A DNA stretch of 64,000 nucleotides from Gulosibacter sediminis (GTDB lineage Bacteria; Actinomycetota; Actinomycetes; Actinomycetales; Microbacteriaceae). This document shows, piece after piece, positions 46,510 through 58,685 of this stretch. The notes below the pieces were generated by a model. The model saw only the letters and a list, made by a program, of their open reading frames with translations, had not been told where the DNA came from and searched no databases. How positions within the stretch are numbered: the stretch's first letter is position 1; each line of letters starts with the position of its first letter. The DNA lies in contig NZ_CP097160.1 in the NCBI RefSeq assembly GCF_023370115.1, positions 682,001-746,000 on the forward strand. The letters are read 5' to 3'. Made by a program: the position numbers and the translations under genes.

Positions 46510-47761
46510 ATGTCTGACACCACGCTGACCTCCGCCCCAGACCAACTGCTGAACCGGTGGCAGGATGCCCCGCGTCCTGCCACCGACGCGGATTGGCTCG
46601 CCCGCGCGCAGGAGGTCGCCGATATTCTCGCCGCCGACGCCCTCGAGCGTGACCGCATCGGCGCCGCACCTCACGCCGAGGTCGAACTCCTGAAGGGCGC
46701 GGGCCTCGTCACGGTGCTCGGCCCGCAGGAGCATGGCGGTGCCGGTTTGCAGTGGGAAACCGTGCTGAAAATTGTGCGCATCATCGCCCGCGCCGACGGT
46801 TCCATCGGTCAACTCCTCGGCTACCACTACCTCTGGGCGTGGGCCGTGCGGCTCGTCGGCACCGAGGGCCAAATCGCGGCGGTCGAGGAGCTCTACACCA
46901 CCAACAACTTCTTCTTCGGGGGCGCCGTCAATCCCCGTGACAGCGATCTCACGATCGTCGAAGACGGGAACGAACTCGTCTTCAGCGGCCACAAGTCGTT
47001 CTCAACGGGTGGCCGCGTCGCCGACCTCACCGTGCTCGAAGGCGTGCTTCAGGACACCGAGACGCACATTTTTGCCATTGTGCCCACAGCGCAGGACGGC
47101 ATCGTGTTTGCGGGTGACTGGGACAACCTCGGTCAGCGGCTCACCGAATCTGGCTCCGTCGATATCAACGACGTGCGCGTCGACTGGGCCGGGGGCCGCG
47201 GGCTTCGTCGACAAGGAGTTCCAGCCGCTGGTGTACAACACCCTCAACGTCCCGGCACTCCAGTCCGTGTTCAACAACTTCTATCTCGGCATCGCCGAGG
47301 GCGCGCTCGAGACGGCCGCGGCCTACACCCGCGAGAACACGCGCGCGTGGCCGTTCGGCGGTGAGCACAAGCAGCGTGGCGTCGAGGAGTTCTACGTCCT
47401 CGAGGGGTACGGCGAGCTCGCCTCCAAGCTCTGGGCCGATGCCGCGCTGATCGACCAGATCGACCACGAGATTAGCGAGATCCTGCACGCACCACGCGAA
47501 CAGCTCACCGAGCGCGCTCGCGGCGAGGTGGCCGTGCGCATCGCCGCGGGCAAGCTGCGCATCATCGAGGACGGCCTCGAGGTCGCCACCAAGATCTTCG
47601 AGCTCACCGGCGCCCGCGCCAGCGCGAACAAGGTGGGGCTCGACATCTACTGGCGCAACCTCCGCACCCACAGCCTGCACGACCCCGTCCCCTACAAGAA
47701 GCACGAAGTCGGCATGTATGTCCTCGTCAACGAGATCCCGCAGCCGACCTGGTACAGCTGA
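46510..47761 (+). pseudogene. DszC/SfnB-like acyl-CoA dehydrogenase-family monooxygenase, single frameshift
   Basis: About 417 residues if rejoined. The N-terminal part (46510 to about 47190) and the C-terminal part (to 47761) are in different frames; the change is at a run of five G at 47191-47195. Removing one G restores GAAGFVDKEFQPLVYNT with no other defect. Conserved blocks include GPQEHGGAGLQWETV, IGQLLGYHYLWAWAV and GHKSFSTGGRVADL (FMN-binding). The C-terminal helices are TAAAYTRENTRAWP and ATKIFELTGARA. Relatives are FMNH2-dependent sulfur or sulfone monooxygenases. It is either a true recent frameshift or a sequencing error in a homopolymer. Confidence 0.82.
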
Positions 47762-47877
47762 GACCAAGCAAACGGGCAGCGGCGCAACAGAGGTGGCGGC
47801 CATGACGCTCCAGTAGTGTGGGTGCGTCATGGCCGCTTCCCGGCCATCGCCTCCAGAGAGTCGTTGAAAGGATGCGA

Positions 47878-48339
47878 GTGCGCACGTCTCGTACGCCCGG
47901 CCTGATCCGCCTGCTTGTGACCGCGGCGGCAGCGACCGCCCTCCTCGCGGGTTGTGCCAGCAATGCCGAACCCGAACCGAACGAGACGCAGGCGACGCAG
48001 AGCGCCGAGCCGACGTTTGACCCGAACGGTGGAGCCGAGGCGAACAAGGCCTACTTCGACGCGACGCTCGAGGACATGCTCGCCGACAACGACAAGGCGA
48101 GCTCGCACGACTTCGTCGACACCCTCGCGGATGCGGGCTTCGACAAGTCGAAGATGGAGGTCACGTTCGACAAGACCACCATCGACCTCGACGCCGACTA
48201 CATCATCGTGTCGGTCAAGATGCCCGACGACCAGTGCCTCATTGGGCAGCGCAGCAGCAAGGGGTACGCCTCGATGGTTGCCGAGCCCATGAGCACCGGC
48301 AAGTGCCTCATCGGTAAGACGCAAGACATCGACTGGTAA
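47878..48339 (+). CDS. Predicted lipoprotein (DUF6993-like) upstream of ettA
   Basis: About 153 residues. The signal peptide VRTSRTPGLIRLLVTAAAATALLAGC ends in lipobox LAGC; a Glu/Thr/Gln-rich linker and a compact domain follow (ANKAYFDATLEDML... CLIGQR... CLIGKTQDIDW) with two Cys. The GTG at 47878 has GAAAGG 6 nt upstream; the ATG at 47872 overlaps this site. The domain looks like the actinobacterial DUF6993, but I only infer this by eye. ettA begins 14 nt downstream on its own leaderless promoter. Confidence 0.72.
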   Translation: MRTSRTPGLIRLLVTAAAATALLAGCASNAEPEPNETQATQSAEPTFDPNGGAEANKAYFDATLEDMLADNDKASSHDFVDTLADAGFDKSKMEVTFDKTTIDLDADYIIVSVKMPDDQCLIGQRSSKGYASMVAEPMSTGKCLIGKTQDIDW

Positions 48340-48340
48340 G

Positions 48341-48346
48341 TAGACT
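48341..48346 (+). promoter_or_regulatory. -10 box of a probable leaderless promoter for ettA
   Basis: TAGACT lies 7 nt before the ettA ATG, within 15 nt of the upstream stop codon. Confidence 0.5.
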
Positions 48347-48353
48347 GGAACAT

Positions 48354-50035
<1,682 letters not shown>

Positions 50036-50036
<1 letters not shown>

Positions 50037-50568
50037 TGTCGAGCGGCGCCCAGTGCTGGTCGAGCGGTGACGTCGACGGCGAGCGTCGCTACCACGTGCC
50101 GATTCCGGTGCGCTGGCGCGACCTCGACGGCTACGGTCACGTCAACAACGCGACCATGTTCACGCTGCTCGAAGAGGCCCGTGTGCAGGCGTTCTGGGTG
50201 GTTCCGCCGGAAAGTGGCGAACCACCCAGGCCGCTCGGCGTCGTGAACGCCGGCGCCGACGCCGACACGAACACGCTCATTGCCGCGCAGTCGATCGAGT
50301 ACCGCGCGCCGATTCCGCAGCTGCACCGTCCCCTCGACATCGCGCTGTGGATCAGCGAGATCGGCGCGGCCTCGGCCGAGGTCTCGTACGAGGTGTGGAG
50401 CCCCGTCGGCGACGCCGAGCGCACGCTCTACACCGTCGCGCGCAGCACGATCGTGTTTATCGATGCGGCAAGCGGCCGGCCCCGCCGGCTGACCGAGGCC
50501 GAACGCGCTGCCTGGCGGCCGTACGTCGGCCCCCGGGTCGAGCTGCGCGCCGACAAGAAGCTGCGGGT

Positions 50569-50572
<4 letters not shown>
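50036..50572 (+). CDS. 4HBT-fold acyl-CoA thioesterase
   Basis: 178 residues. The hotdog-fold signature is VRWRDLDGYGHVNNATMFTLLEEARVQAF (about residues 24-52), with the Asp and HVNN catalytic block. IEYRAPIPQLHRPLDIALWISEIGAASAEVSYEVW follows. It starts within the ettA stop and ends in the start of the next gene (ATGA). The substrate acyl-CoA is unknown. Joint transcription with ettA is common in actinobacteria. Confidence 0.87.
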
Positions 50573-52702
<2,130 letters not shown>

Positions 52703-52730
52703 GCCGATTCGCCGCTGCCCGCCAGCCGGG

Positions 52731-52736
52731 TAGGAT
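52731..52736 (+). promoter_or_regulatory. -10 box of the thiBPQ promoter
   Basis: TAGGAT 8-10 nt upstream of the riboswitch 5' end; it fits a start of transcription at about 52743. Confidence 0.45.
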
Positions 52737-52744
52737 GAACGACA

Positions 52745-52835
52745 ACGACAGGGGAGCGCCGAGCGGCGCTGAGAGTGCCACACTGGCAGACCCTCGAACC
52801 TGATCCGGTTAGTACCGGCGAAGGAAGTCGAGTTC
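52745..52835 (+). ncRNA. TPP (THI-box) riboswitch
   Basis: The THI-box aptamer is visible in full: GGGGAGCGCC... GCGCTGAGAGTGCC (P2 and the CTGAGA core), GCAGACCCTCGAACCTGAT (conserved ACCTGAT) and CCGGTTAGTACCGGCGAAGGAAGTC (P4/P5 with the terminal GGGAA-type pairing). It binds thiamine pyrophosphate and controls the thiBPQ operon directly downstream. Confidence 0.93.
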
Positions 52836-52839
52836 TCTC

Positions 52840-52886
52840 CATCCGGGCGCGACATCGCGCGCGGATGCCCTCCATGCGAATGGAGG
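52840..52886 (+). promoter_or_regulatory. Expression platform with SD-sequestering hairpin
   Basis: Two hairpins lie between aptamer and thiB. The first is CATCCGGGCGCG/CGCGCGCGGATG (52840-52867, one mismatch). The second is CCTCCAT-GCGA-ATGGAGG (52869-52886, perfect 7 bp), whose 3' arm contains the GGAGG ribosome binding site of thiB (ATG at 52892). Translation control by sequestering the ribosome binding site is thus likely; the aptamer-platform switching pairing was not determined. Confidence 0.7.
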
Positions 52887-52891
52887 ACACA

Positions 52892-53944
52892 ATGCTACGT
52901 CGATCATCCACCCGACTCACCTCGACCGCGGCCCTCGCGGCGACGGCACTCCTGCTGAGCGGATGCACGCTCGTCGGCGGTACCGGGGCGAACGAGCCGA
53001 GCTCGTCGGCCTCGGGCACCGTGACGATGCTCACGCACGACTCGTTCAACGTGAGCGACGAGCTCATCGCCGAGTTCGAGTCGGCGACCGGCTACGACCT
53101 CGTCATCACCTCGCCCGGCGACGCCGGCGTCGTGACGAGCCAGCTGCTGCTCGCGGGCGACGCCCCGGGCGTCGACGGCGTCTACGGCCTCGACAACTAC
53201 TCGGCGCAGACGGTCATCGACGCCGACGTGCTCGCGCCGTACACCTCGCCAAACCTGCCCGCATCCGCCGGCGCCCTCACGCTCAGCGATGAGCTCACGC
53301 CGATCGACCAGGGACAGGTCTGCGTCAACATCGACCACGAATGGTTCGAAGAGAATGGCGTCGACGAGCCGACGACGCTCGACGACCTCGCCACCGACGA
53401 GTACGCGCCGCTGCTCGCCGTGACGAACCCACTCACCTCGTCGCCCGGCCTCGCGTTCCTCGTCGCCACCGTCGCCGAGTACGGCGACGGCTGGCAGGAC
53501 TACTGGCAGCAGCTGCTCGACGGCGGCGCCAAGGTCGAAGGCAGCTGGTCTGATGTCTACTATGTCGACTTCTCGGGCGCCGAGGGTGAAGGCGAGTTCC
53601 CGCTCGTGCTGAGCTACTCGTCGTCGCCGGCCGAATCGGGCGGCACCACGGGCGTGCTCGAGGCGAGCTGCACGACCCAGGTCGAGTACGCCGGCGTCAC
53701 GAAGGGCGCCGAAAACCCGACCGGCGCGCAGGCCTTCATCGACTTCATGCTGAGCGAAGACTTCCAGCAGGCGCTGCCCGAGTCGATGTACATGTACCCG
53801 GTTGACGACGCGGTCGAGCTGCCGAGCGAGTGGGCGCAGCACGCGAGCCTCGTCGAGGAGCCGCTCGACCTCGACCCGGCCGAGGTCGCCACCAACCGCG
53901 ACGCCTGGCTGGAGGAGTGGAACACGCTGTATGAGGCGAGCTAG
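52892..53944 (+). CDS. thiB: Thiamine ABC transporter substrate-binding lipoprotein
   Basis: 350 residues. The signal peptide (MLRRSSTRLTSTAALAATALLLSGC) ends in lipobox LSGC, and the periplasmic-type TbpA/ThiB domain contains VTMLTHDSFNVSDELIAEFESATGYDLV, VDGVYGLDNY and YSSSPAESG. It captures thiamine or its phosphates outside the membrane. The end overlaps thiP by 14 nt. The upstream TPP riboswitch confirms the substrate class. Confidence 0.93.
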   Translation: MLRRSSTRLTSTAALAATALLLSGCTLVGGTGANEPSSSASGTVTMLTHDSFNVSDELIAEFESATGYDLVITSPGDAGVVTSQLLLAGDAPGVDGVYGLDNYSAQTVIDADVLAPYTSPNLPASAGALTLSDELTPIDQGQVCVNIDHEWFEENGVDEPTTLDDLATDEYAPLLAVTNPLTSSPGLAFLVATVAEYGDGWQDYWQQLLDGGAKVEGSWSDVYYVDFSGAEGEGEFPLVLSYSSSPAESGGTTGVLEASCTTQVEYAGVTKGAENPTGAQAFIDFMLSEDFQQALPESMYMYPVDDAVELPSEWAQHASLVEEPLDLDPAEVATNRDAWLEEWNTLYEAS

Positions 53945-55574
53945 CTGGCTTGCGGGCGCAGTAGTCCTCGCGTTCCTCGCCATATTCTTTGGCTGGCCAG
54001 TGGCCAGCATGCTCTGGCGGGGCATCTCGAGCGACTCTGGCATTGACCTCACCGGCTACGGTGAGGTGCTTGCCAGCGCCCGCACCTGGCAGCTGCTCGC
54101 GAACACGGTCGGCCTCGCCCTCGCCGCCGCGCTCGGCGCGGTCGTGCTGGGGGTGCCGACCGCGAGCATCCTCTATCGCCGCCGAGTGCCCGGTGGAGCG
54201 CTCCTGCGCGGCCTCATCACCGTGCCGTTCGTGCTGCCCACCGTGGTGGTCGGGGTCGCCTTCCGGGCGCTGCTCGGGTCGACCGGCCCCCTCGGGTGGC
54301 TCGGGCTCGACGGCACGACGTTTTCAGTCGTGCTCGCGCTAGTATTCTTCAACGTCGCGGTCGTCGCTCGGCAGGTGGGGAGCTTTTGGCGCGGCCTCGA
54401 CCCGCGCCTCGCCGAGGCGGCCCGCACGCTCGGGGCGTCGCCGACGCGCGCGTTCTGCACCGTCACGCTGCCGCAGCTCATGCCGGCCATCGTTGCCTCA
54501 GCGTGCCTCGTGCTGTTGTTCTGCTCGACCGCCTTCGGCATCGTGCTCACGCTCGGCACGCCAGCGCCCGGCACGCTCGAGACCGAGATTTACACCCAGA
54601 CCACGGTGTTCCTCGACCTTCGCACCGCGGCGGTGCTCTCGACCCTGCAGCTGCTCATCGTCGTCGCGACCCTCGTGGTGTCGGCCCGGCTCAACCGGCG
54701 CACCGAGGCGCGCATCAAGCTGCGCGACAACCCCGAGCTCCCGCTGCGCCGTGGCGACGTTCCGGCCGCGGTCGTCGCCGCGTTCACGGTGTTCGGCCTC
54801 GAACTGCTGCCGCTCGCGACCCTGCTCATCCGCTCGGTGCGCGTCGACGGCGCCTGGAGCCTGCACAACTACGCGGCGCTCTCGAGCAGTGGCGACGGTT
54901 TCTCTGGGGGAGTGACCGTGGTTGAAGCCCTGCAACACTCGCTGCAGGCCGCGGTCGACGCCACCTGGATCTCGCTGCTCTTCGGCATTCCCCTCGCCCT
55001 GCTCCTGTCGCGGCGCGTGCGCGGTGCCGCAGCGGCCGGGCAGCGCGTGCTCGACCTCGCGATCATGCTGCCGCTCGGCGTCTCGGCCGTGACGCTCGGC
55101 TTCGGCTATGTCGTCTCGCTCCAGGCCGTCGCCCCGCAGCTTGCGCACTCCGGCACGCTCGTGCCGCTCGCCCAGGCGGTCGTTGCCCTGCCGCTCGTCG
55201 TGCGCTCGCTCGTGCCGGCGATGCGCGCGATCGACCCACGGCTCCGCGACGCCGCCGCGACCCTTGGCGCAACGCCCTGGCGCATCCTGCGCACTGTCGA
55301 CGGGCCAGTGCTCGCGCGGGCGCTCGGCATCGGCGCGGGCTTCGCGTTCGCGACCTCGCTCGGCGAGTTCGGGGCCACGAGCTTCCTCGCCTCACCCGAG
55401 CGGGCGACCCTGCCCATCCTCATTGCCCGTCTGCTCGGCCGACCAGGCGGCGACAACTACGGCATGGCGCTTGCGGCGTCGGTGCTGCTCGCCGTGATCT
55501 GCGGCACCATGATGCTGCTCAGCGAATACCTGCGCCCACGCTCGGCCCGAACCACGATCGGAGGTGCCTGGTGA
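53931..55574 (+). CDS. thiP: Thiamine ABC transporter permease
   Basis: 547 residues with about 12 helices; it is a fused two-domain permease with two EAA-type loops (LAEAARTLGASPTRAFCTVTLPQLMPAI and LRDAAATLGATPWRILRTVDGPVLARAL). This is the standard ThiP organisation. The ATG at 53931 is inside the thiB 3' end. Confidence 0.93.
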   Translation: MRRASWLAGAVVLAFLAIFFGWPVASMLWRGISSDSGIDLTGYGEVLASARTWQLLANTVGLALAAALGAVVLGVPTASILYRRRVPGGALLRGLITVPFVLPTVVVGVAFRALLGSTGPLGWLGLDGTTFSVVLALVFFNVAVVARQVGSFWRGLDPRLAEAARTLGASPTRAFCTVTLPQLMPAIVASACLVLLFCSTAFGIVLTLGTPAPGTLETEIYTQTTVFLDLRTAAVLSTLQLLIVVATLVVSARLNRRTEARIKLRDNPELPLRRGDVPAAVVAAFTVFGLELLPLATLLIRSVRVDGAWSLHNYAALSSSGDGFSGGVTVVEALQHSLQAAVDATWISLLFGIPLALLLSRRVRGAAAAGQRVLDLAIMLPLGVSAVTLGFGYVVSLQAVAPQLAHSGTLVPLAQAVVALPLVVRSLVPAMRAIDPRLRDAAATLGATPWRILRTVDGPVLARALGIGAGFAFATSLGEFGATSFLASPERATLPILIARLLGRPGGDNYGMALAASVLLAVICGTMMLLSEYLRPRSARTTIGGAW

Positions 55575-56242
55575 CCAAACCGGCACTCGAACTGCGCGGC
55601 GTGACCGTGCGCTACCCCGACGGCAGCACGCCGGTGCGCGATATTGACCTCACGGTCGCCGACGGTGAGGTCGTTGCCCTGCTCGGTGCATCCGGCCTCG
55701 GCAAGTCGTCGCTGTTGCGCGGCATCGCGGGCCTCGAACGCGTCAGCGCGGGTGAGGTGTGGATGCGCGGGGAACTGGTCACCGAGCTGCCCACGCACCG
55801 ACGTGGGTGCGGCATGGTGTTTCAAGACGGCCAGCTGTTTCCCTATCGTTCCGTCGCGAAGAACCTTGCCTATGGGCTCGAGGTTGCGGGCATGCCGAAG
55901 GCGCAGCGCCGCGAGCGCGTCGCGGAGATGCTCGAACTCGTTGACCTGCCCGGTTACGAGGATCGCGCCGTGCAGACGCTTTCGGGCGGCCAGGCGCAGC
56001 GCGTCGCTCTGGCGCGCTCGCTCGCGGTGACGCCGCGTCTCCTGCTCCTCGACGAGCCGCTCTCGGCGCTCGACGCGGACCTGCGGGGGCGACTCGCGGT
56101 CGATCTTCGCAATATTCTGAAATCGACAGGAACCGCCGCGATCTACGTCACGCACGACCGCCAAGAGGCGACGACGATTGCGGATCGCGTGGTCGATCTC
56201 GAAGCACTAGGGCAGCAGCCAGACCGCCGAACGCGCCCGTGA
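55571..56242 (+). CDS. thiQ: Thiamine ABC transporter ATP-binding protein
   Basis: 223 residues. Walker A GASGLGKSS (about residues 38-46), Q-loop MVFQDGQLFPY, signature LSGGQAQRVALARSL, Walker B LLLLDEPLSALDADL and switch His in VTHDRQEA. It is coupled to thiP by a 4-nt GTGA overlap. The C-terminal 31 residues are encoded within the convergent rhomboid gene. Confidence 0.93.
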   Translation: MTKPALELRGVTVRYPDGSTPVRDIDLTVADGEVVALLGASGLGKSSLLRGIAGLERVSAGEVWMRGELVTELPTHRRGCGMVFQDGQLFPYRSVAKNLAYGLEVAGMPKAQRRERVAEMLELVDLPGYEDRAVQTLSGGQAQRVALARSLAVTPRLLLLDEPLSALDADLRGRLAVDLRNILKSTGTAAIYVTHDRQEATTIADRVVDLEALGQQPDRRTRP

Positions 56243-56783
56243 GGTGGCCCTGCCACGAGACTCCAGCGCCCGCCGCGAAGATGCCGGTGAGCATCGCGCC
56301 GCCGTAGAGCAGCACGATGACCACCGCGATGACGCCGAAGAGGAGGCGATGGCGCATCTCGCGGGCAACGAAGACTCGGGTGAGGAGGTAGGCGAAGTAG
56401 CCGAACACGAGCCCCGACGCGCCGACCGTGATGGTGCCCGGCGCCGTCAGGAAGAGGGGACCGAGTGCGCCGATCAGCGCGACGATGAGCGTCACGAGCC
56501 AGAATCGCCGCGCCCCCTCGAGCGCCACGAGCGCGCCGAGCACGAGGAACGGCAGGGAGTTGCCGATGAGGTGATTCCAGTCGCTGTGGAGCAGCGGTGC
56601 GAGCACGATTCCCGGCAACGACGAGAAATCCCACGCCCGAATACCGAAGCGCTCCCATTGACCTGGGAGGATCCGGTCAAAGATCTCGACGAGCCACATC
56701 ACGGCAAGCATCGCGGCCGGAGGAAAAACGGCTGGCCAGCGACGAGGTTTGGGATCGGCGGGGGACAGCTCGTGCGCGCGCAT
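56148..56783 (-). CDS. Rhomboid-family intramembrane serine protease
   Basis: About 211 residues with six helices. The active site dyad is Ser in GASGLVFGYFAYLL (GxSG, near residue 125) and His in WQGHLTGAFGG (near residue 184); the N-terminal HxxxN of the catalytic site is HSDWNHLIGN (near 68). All three positions are intact, so it is predicted active. The ATG at 56783 lacks a visible ribosome binding site. The final 95 nt overlap thiQ on the opposite strand. Confidence 0.9.
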   Translation of the reverse strand: MRAHELSPADPKPRRWPAVFPPAAMLAVMWLVEIFDRILPGQWERFGIRAWDFSSLPGIVLAPLLHSDWNHLIGNSLPFLVLGALVALEGARRFWLVTLIVALIGALGPLFLTAPGTITVGASGLVFGYFAYLLTRVFVAREMRHRLLFGVIAVVIVLLYGGAMLTGIFAAGAGVSWQGHLTGAFGGLAAALVLRDRPRDPQSSSPLGGRA

Positions 56784-56829
56784 GCAGCAAGTCAAGCAGA
56801 ATCGGTTTTTGCATCGGTTCAGGTGTTGC

Positions 56830-56835
56830 TAGTGT
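56830..56835 (+). promoter_or_regulatory. -10 box of a probable leaderless promoter
   Basis: TAGTGT lies 6 nt before the GTG start of the lipoprotein gene at 56842. Confidence 0.45.
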
Positions 56836-56841
56836 CTAGGG

Positions 56842-57435
56842 GTGCAATCGAGGCGAGCAGTGGTGACAGCGTTGTCGGCGCTCGTCGCTGTGTGCCTCAC
56901 CGGGTGCGCCCCGACGCTGTCGAACACCGCGAGTCAATGGAGCGCGGCCGACAGCCAGGAAGAGACGATGGCGACCGAGACGATCTCGATCGCAGCGCTC
57001 CACTGTGACGTCCCGATGAACTGGGAAGACGTGAGCCGCTCGGACGCGACCGAGGTGTATCCCGTCGCCTACTCGAGCACCGACAAGGGAGGTGCGACCT
57101 CGACGCTGCGCTTCTCTCCCGATTATCACAACGCCACGACCGTCGCCGAGGCCGTCTCACAGGTGAGCGCGCCCGACGAGGACGCCGAGACCGAGCACGG
57201 CATCACCGGCTCGACGACGCAGCCCGGCCAGCCGTATCCGGGCGCGGTGACCGCCCGCACCGCCGAGCACTACTTCGCGACCGAGGCCGGCACCGAGATG
57301 GTGACGCACTGGTGGTTCCTCCAGGACGAGAAGACCGGCACGATCTACGCCGTCGAATTCACCGGTGAGGACACCGACGACAGCGTGGCGCTCATCGAAA
57401 CGATCGACTCGTCGATTCGCCTCGGCGACGCCTAA
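56842..57435 (+). CDS. Predicted lipoprotein of unknown function
   Basis: 197 residues from a GTG start. The signal peptide VQSRRAVVTALSALVAVCLTGC ends in a lipobox (LTGC, Cys near 22). A globular extracytoplasmic domain follows (IAALHCDVPMNWEDVSRSDATEVYPVAYSS; TEMVTHWWFLQDEKTGTIYAVEFTG), similar in style to the small PsbP/DUF-type lipoprotein domains. The family is not recognised. Confidence 0.75.
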   Translation: MQSRRAVVTALSALVAVCLTGCAPTLSNTASQWSAADSQEETMATETISIAALHCDVPMNWEDVSRSDATEVYPVAYSSTDKGGATSTLRFSPDYHNATTVAEAVSQVSAPDEDAETEHGITGSTTQPGQPYPGAVTARTAEHYFATEAGTEMVTHWWFLQDEKTGTIYAVEFTGEDTDDSVALIETIDSSIRLGDA

Positions 57436-57464
57436 CACGCACATATCAACAAACCTGCATGCAT

Positions 57465-57494
57465 TCCTCGTGTAGGAGGAGTATGGTCACTCCT
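57465..57494 (+). promoter_or_regulatory. Alternative hairpins in the leader of the alcohol dehydrogenase gene
   Basis: TCCTC(57465-69)/GAGGA(57476-80) and AGGAGT(57477-82)/ACTCCT(57489-94) share bases and cannot both form. They lie 21-50 nt before the ATG. Their role, attenuator or binding site, is speculative. Confidence 0.3.
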
Positions 57495-57514
57495 TTCAGA
57501 AAAGAGGAAAACGC

Positions 57515-58621
57515 ATGCAAATTAGTGCAGCAGTCGTGTCGGCGGCCTCCGCCGACTTTGAAATTCAGACCCTCGACCTCGAGGACCCGCGCGCAGGCGA
57601 AATTCGCGTCAAGCTCGTCGCGACCGGTGTCTGCCACACCGACGCGTTCATCCGCGACGGCGGGTATCCCACGAACTTCCCGGTCGTGCTCGGCCACGAG
57701 GGCGCCGGCATCGTCGAGTCGGTCGGCACCGCTGTCACCTCGGTGAAGCCCGGCGACCGCGTCGTGCTCGGCTTCAACTCGTGCGGTCACTGCGAGAATT
57801 GCCTCGGCGGCAAGCCCGCGTACTGCCTCGAGTTCAACGCCTACAACTTCGGCGGCGGCCGCACCGACGGCTCGAGCGCCATCAGCCGCGACGGCGAGCC
57901 CGTCAGCAGCAACTTCTTCGGCCAGTCGAGCTTCGCCACCTACGCGATCGCCACCGAGCGCAACGTCGTGAAGGTTGACGACGACGCCCCGCTCGAACTG
58001 CTCGGCCCCCTCGGCTGTGGCCTTTCGACCGGTGCCGGCGCGATCATCAACTCGCTCGAGGTCGGCGCCGGCGCGAGCGTGGGCGTCTTCGGCACCGGTG
58101 CGGTCGGCTCGGCCGCGATCATGGCCGCGGCAGCAGTTGGCGCCACCACGATCATCGCGCTCGACCTCAACGACGATCGCCTCGCGCTCGCGAAGGAGCT
58201 TGGCGCAACCCACAGCATCAACTCCGGCAAGGAAGACGTCGAGGCGCGCGTCGCCGAGATCACCGGCGGCCGCGGGCTCGATTTCGTGCTCGACACCACC
58301 GGCGTGCCCGCCGTGACGAGCTCGGCCGCGCCGCTGCTCGCAGTGAAGGGCACCCTTGGCCTCGTCGGTGCCGCGAAGCCCGGCGCCGAGGTGAACTTCG
58401 AGGTGGGCGCCTCGCTCATCAAGGGCTGGTCGTTCAAGACCATCGTCGAGGGCGACGCCGTGCCGCAGGACTTCATTCCGCGCCTCGTGCACCTGTGGCG
58501 CCTCGGCAAGTTCCCGATCGAGAAGATTTCGAAGACCTTCTCGTTCGAGCAGATCAACGAGGCCTTCGAGGCGTCGAAGTCGGGCGAGGTTATCAAGCCA
58601 GTGCTCGTCTTCGAACAGTAA
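57515..58621 (+). CDS. Zinc-dependent alcohol dehydrogenase (aryl-alcohol/class III type)
   Basis: 368 residues. Catalytic zinc ligands: Cys in ATGVCHTDAF, HE in VLGHEGAGIVE. The structural zinc lobe is CGHCENCLGGKPAYC (four Cys). The NAD Rossmann motif is GVFGTGAVGSAAIMAA. The C-terminus IEKISKTFSFEQINEAFE fits NAD(P)-dependent aryl-alcohol dehydrogenases. GAGG lies 7-8 nt before the ATG, and a strong terminator follows. Confidence 0.9.
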   Translation: MQISAAVVSAASADFEIQTLDLEDPRAGEIRVKLVATGVCHTDAFIRDGGYPTNFPVVLGHEGAGIVESVGTAVTSVKPGDRVVLGFNSCGHCENCLGGKPAYCLEFNAYNFGGGRTDGSSAISRDGEPVSSNFFGQSSFATYAIATERNVVKVDDDAPLELLGPLGCGLSTGAGAIINSLEVGAGASVGVFGTGAVGSAAIMAAAAVGATTIIALDLNDDRLALAKELGATHSINSGKEDVEARVAEITGGRGLDFVLDTTGVPAVTSSAAPLLAVKGTLGLVGAAKPGAEVNFEVGASLIKGWSFKTIVEGDAVPQDFIPRLVHLWRLGKFPIEKISKTFSFEQINEAFEASKSGEVIKPVLVFEQ

Positions 58622-58632
58622 GCACCGCACTA

Positions 58633-58674
58633 CGAGCAACGCCCCGGTCGTCAGGCCGGGGCGTTGCTCGTTTT
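58633..58674 (+). terminator. Strong intrinsic terminator after the alcohol dehydrogenase gene
   Basis: A 15-bp perfect stem (CGAGCAACGCCCCGG/CCGGGGCGTTGCTCG) with 8-nt loop, followed by TTTT, starting 12 nt after the stop; it also lies downstream of the convergent globin gene. Confidence 0.88.
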
Positions 58675-58685
58675 CCGCGTGGTGG

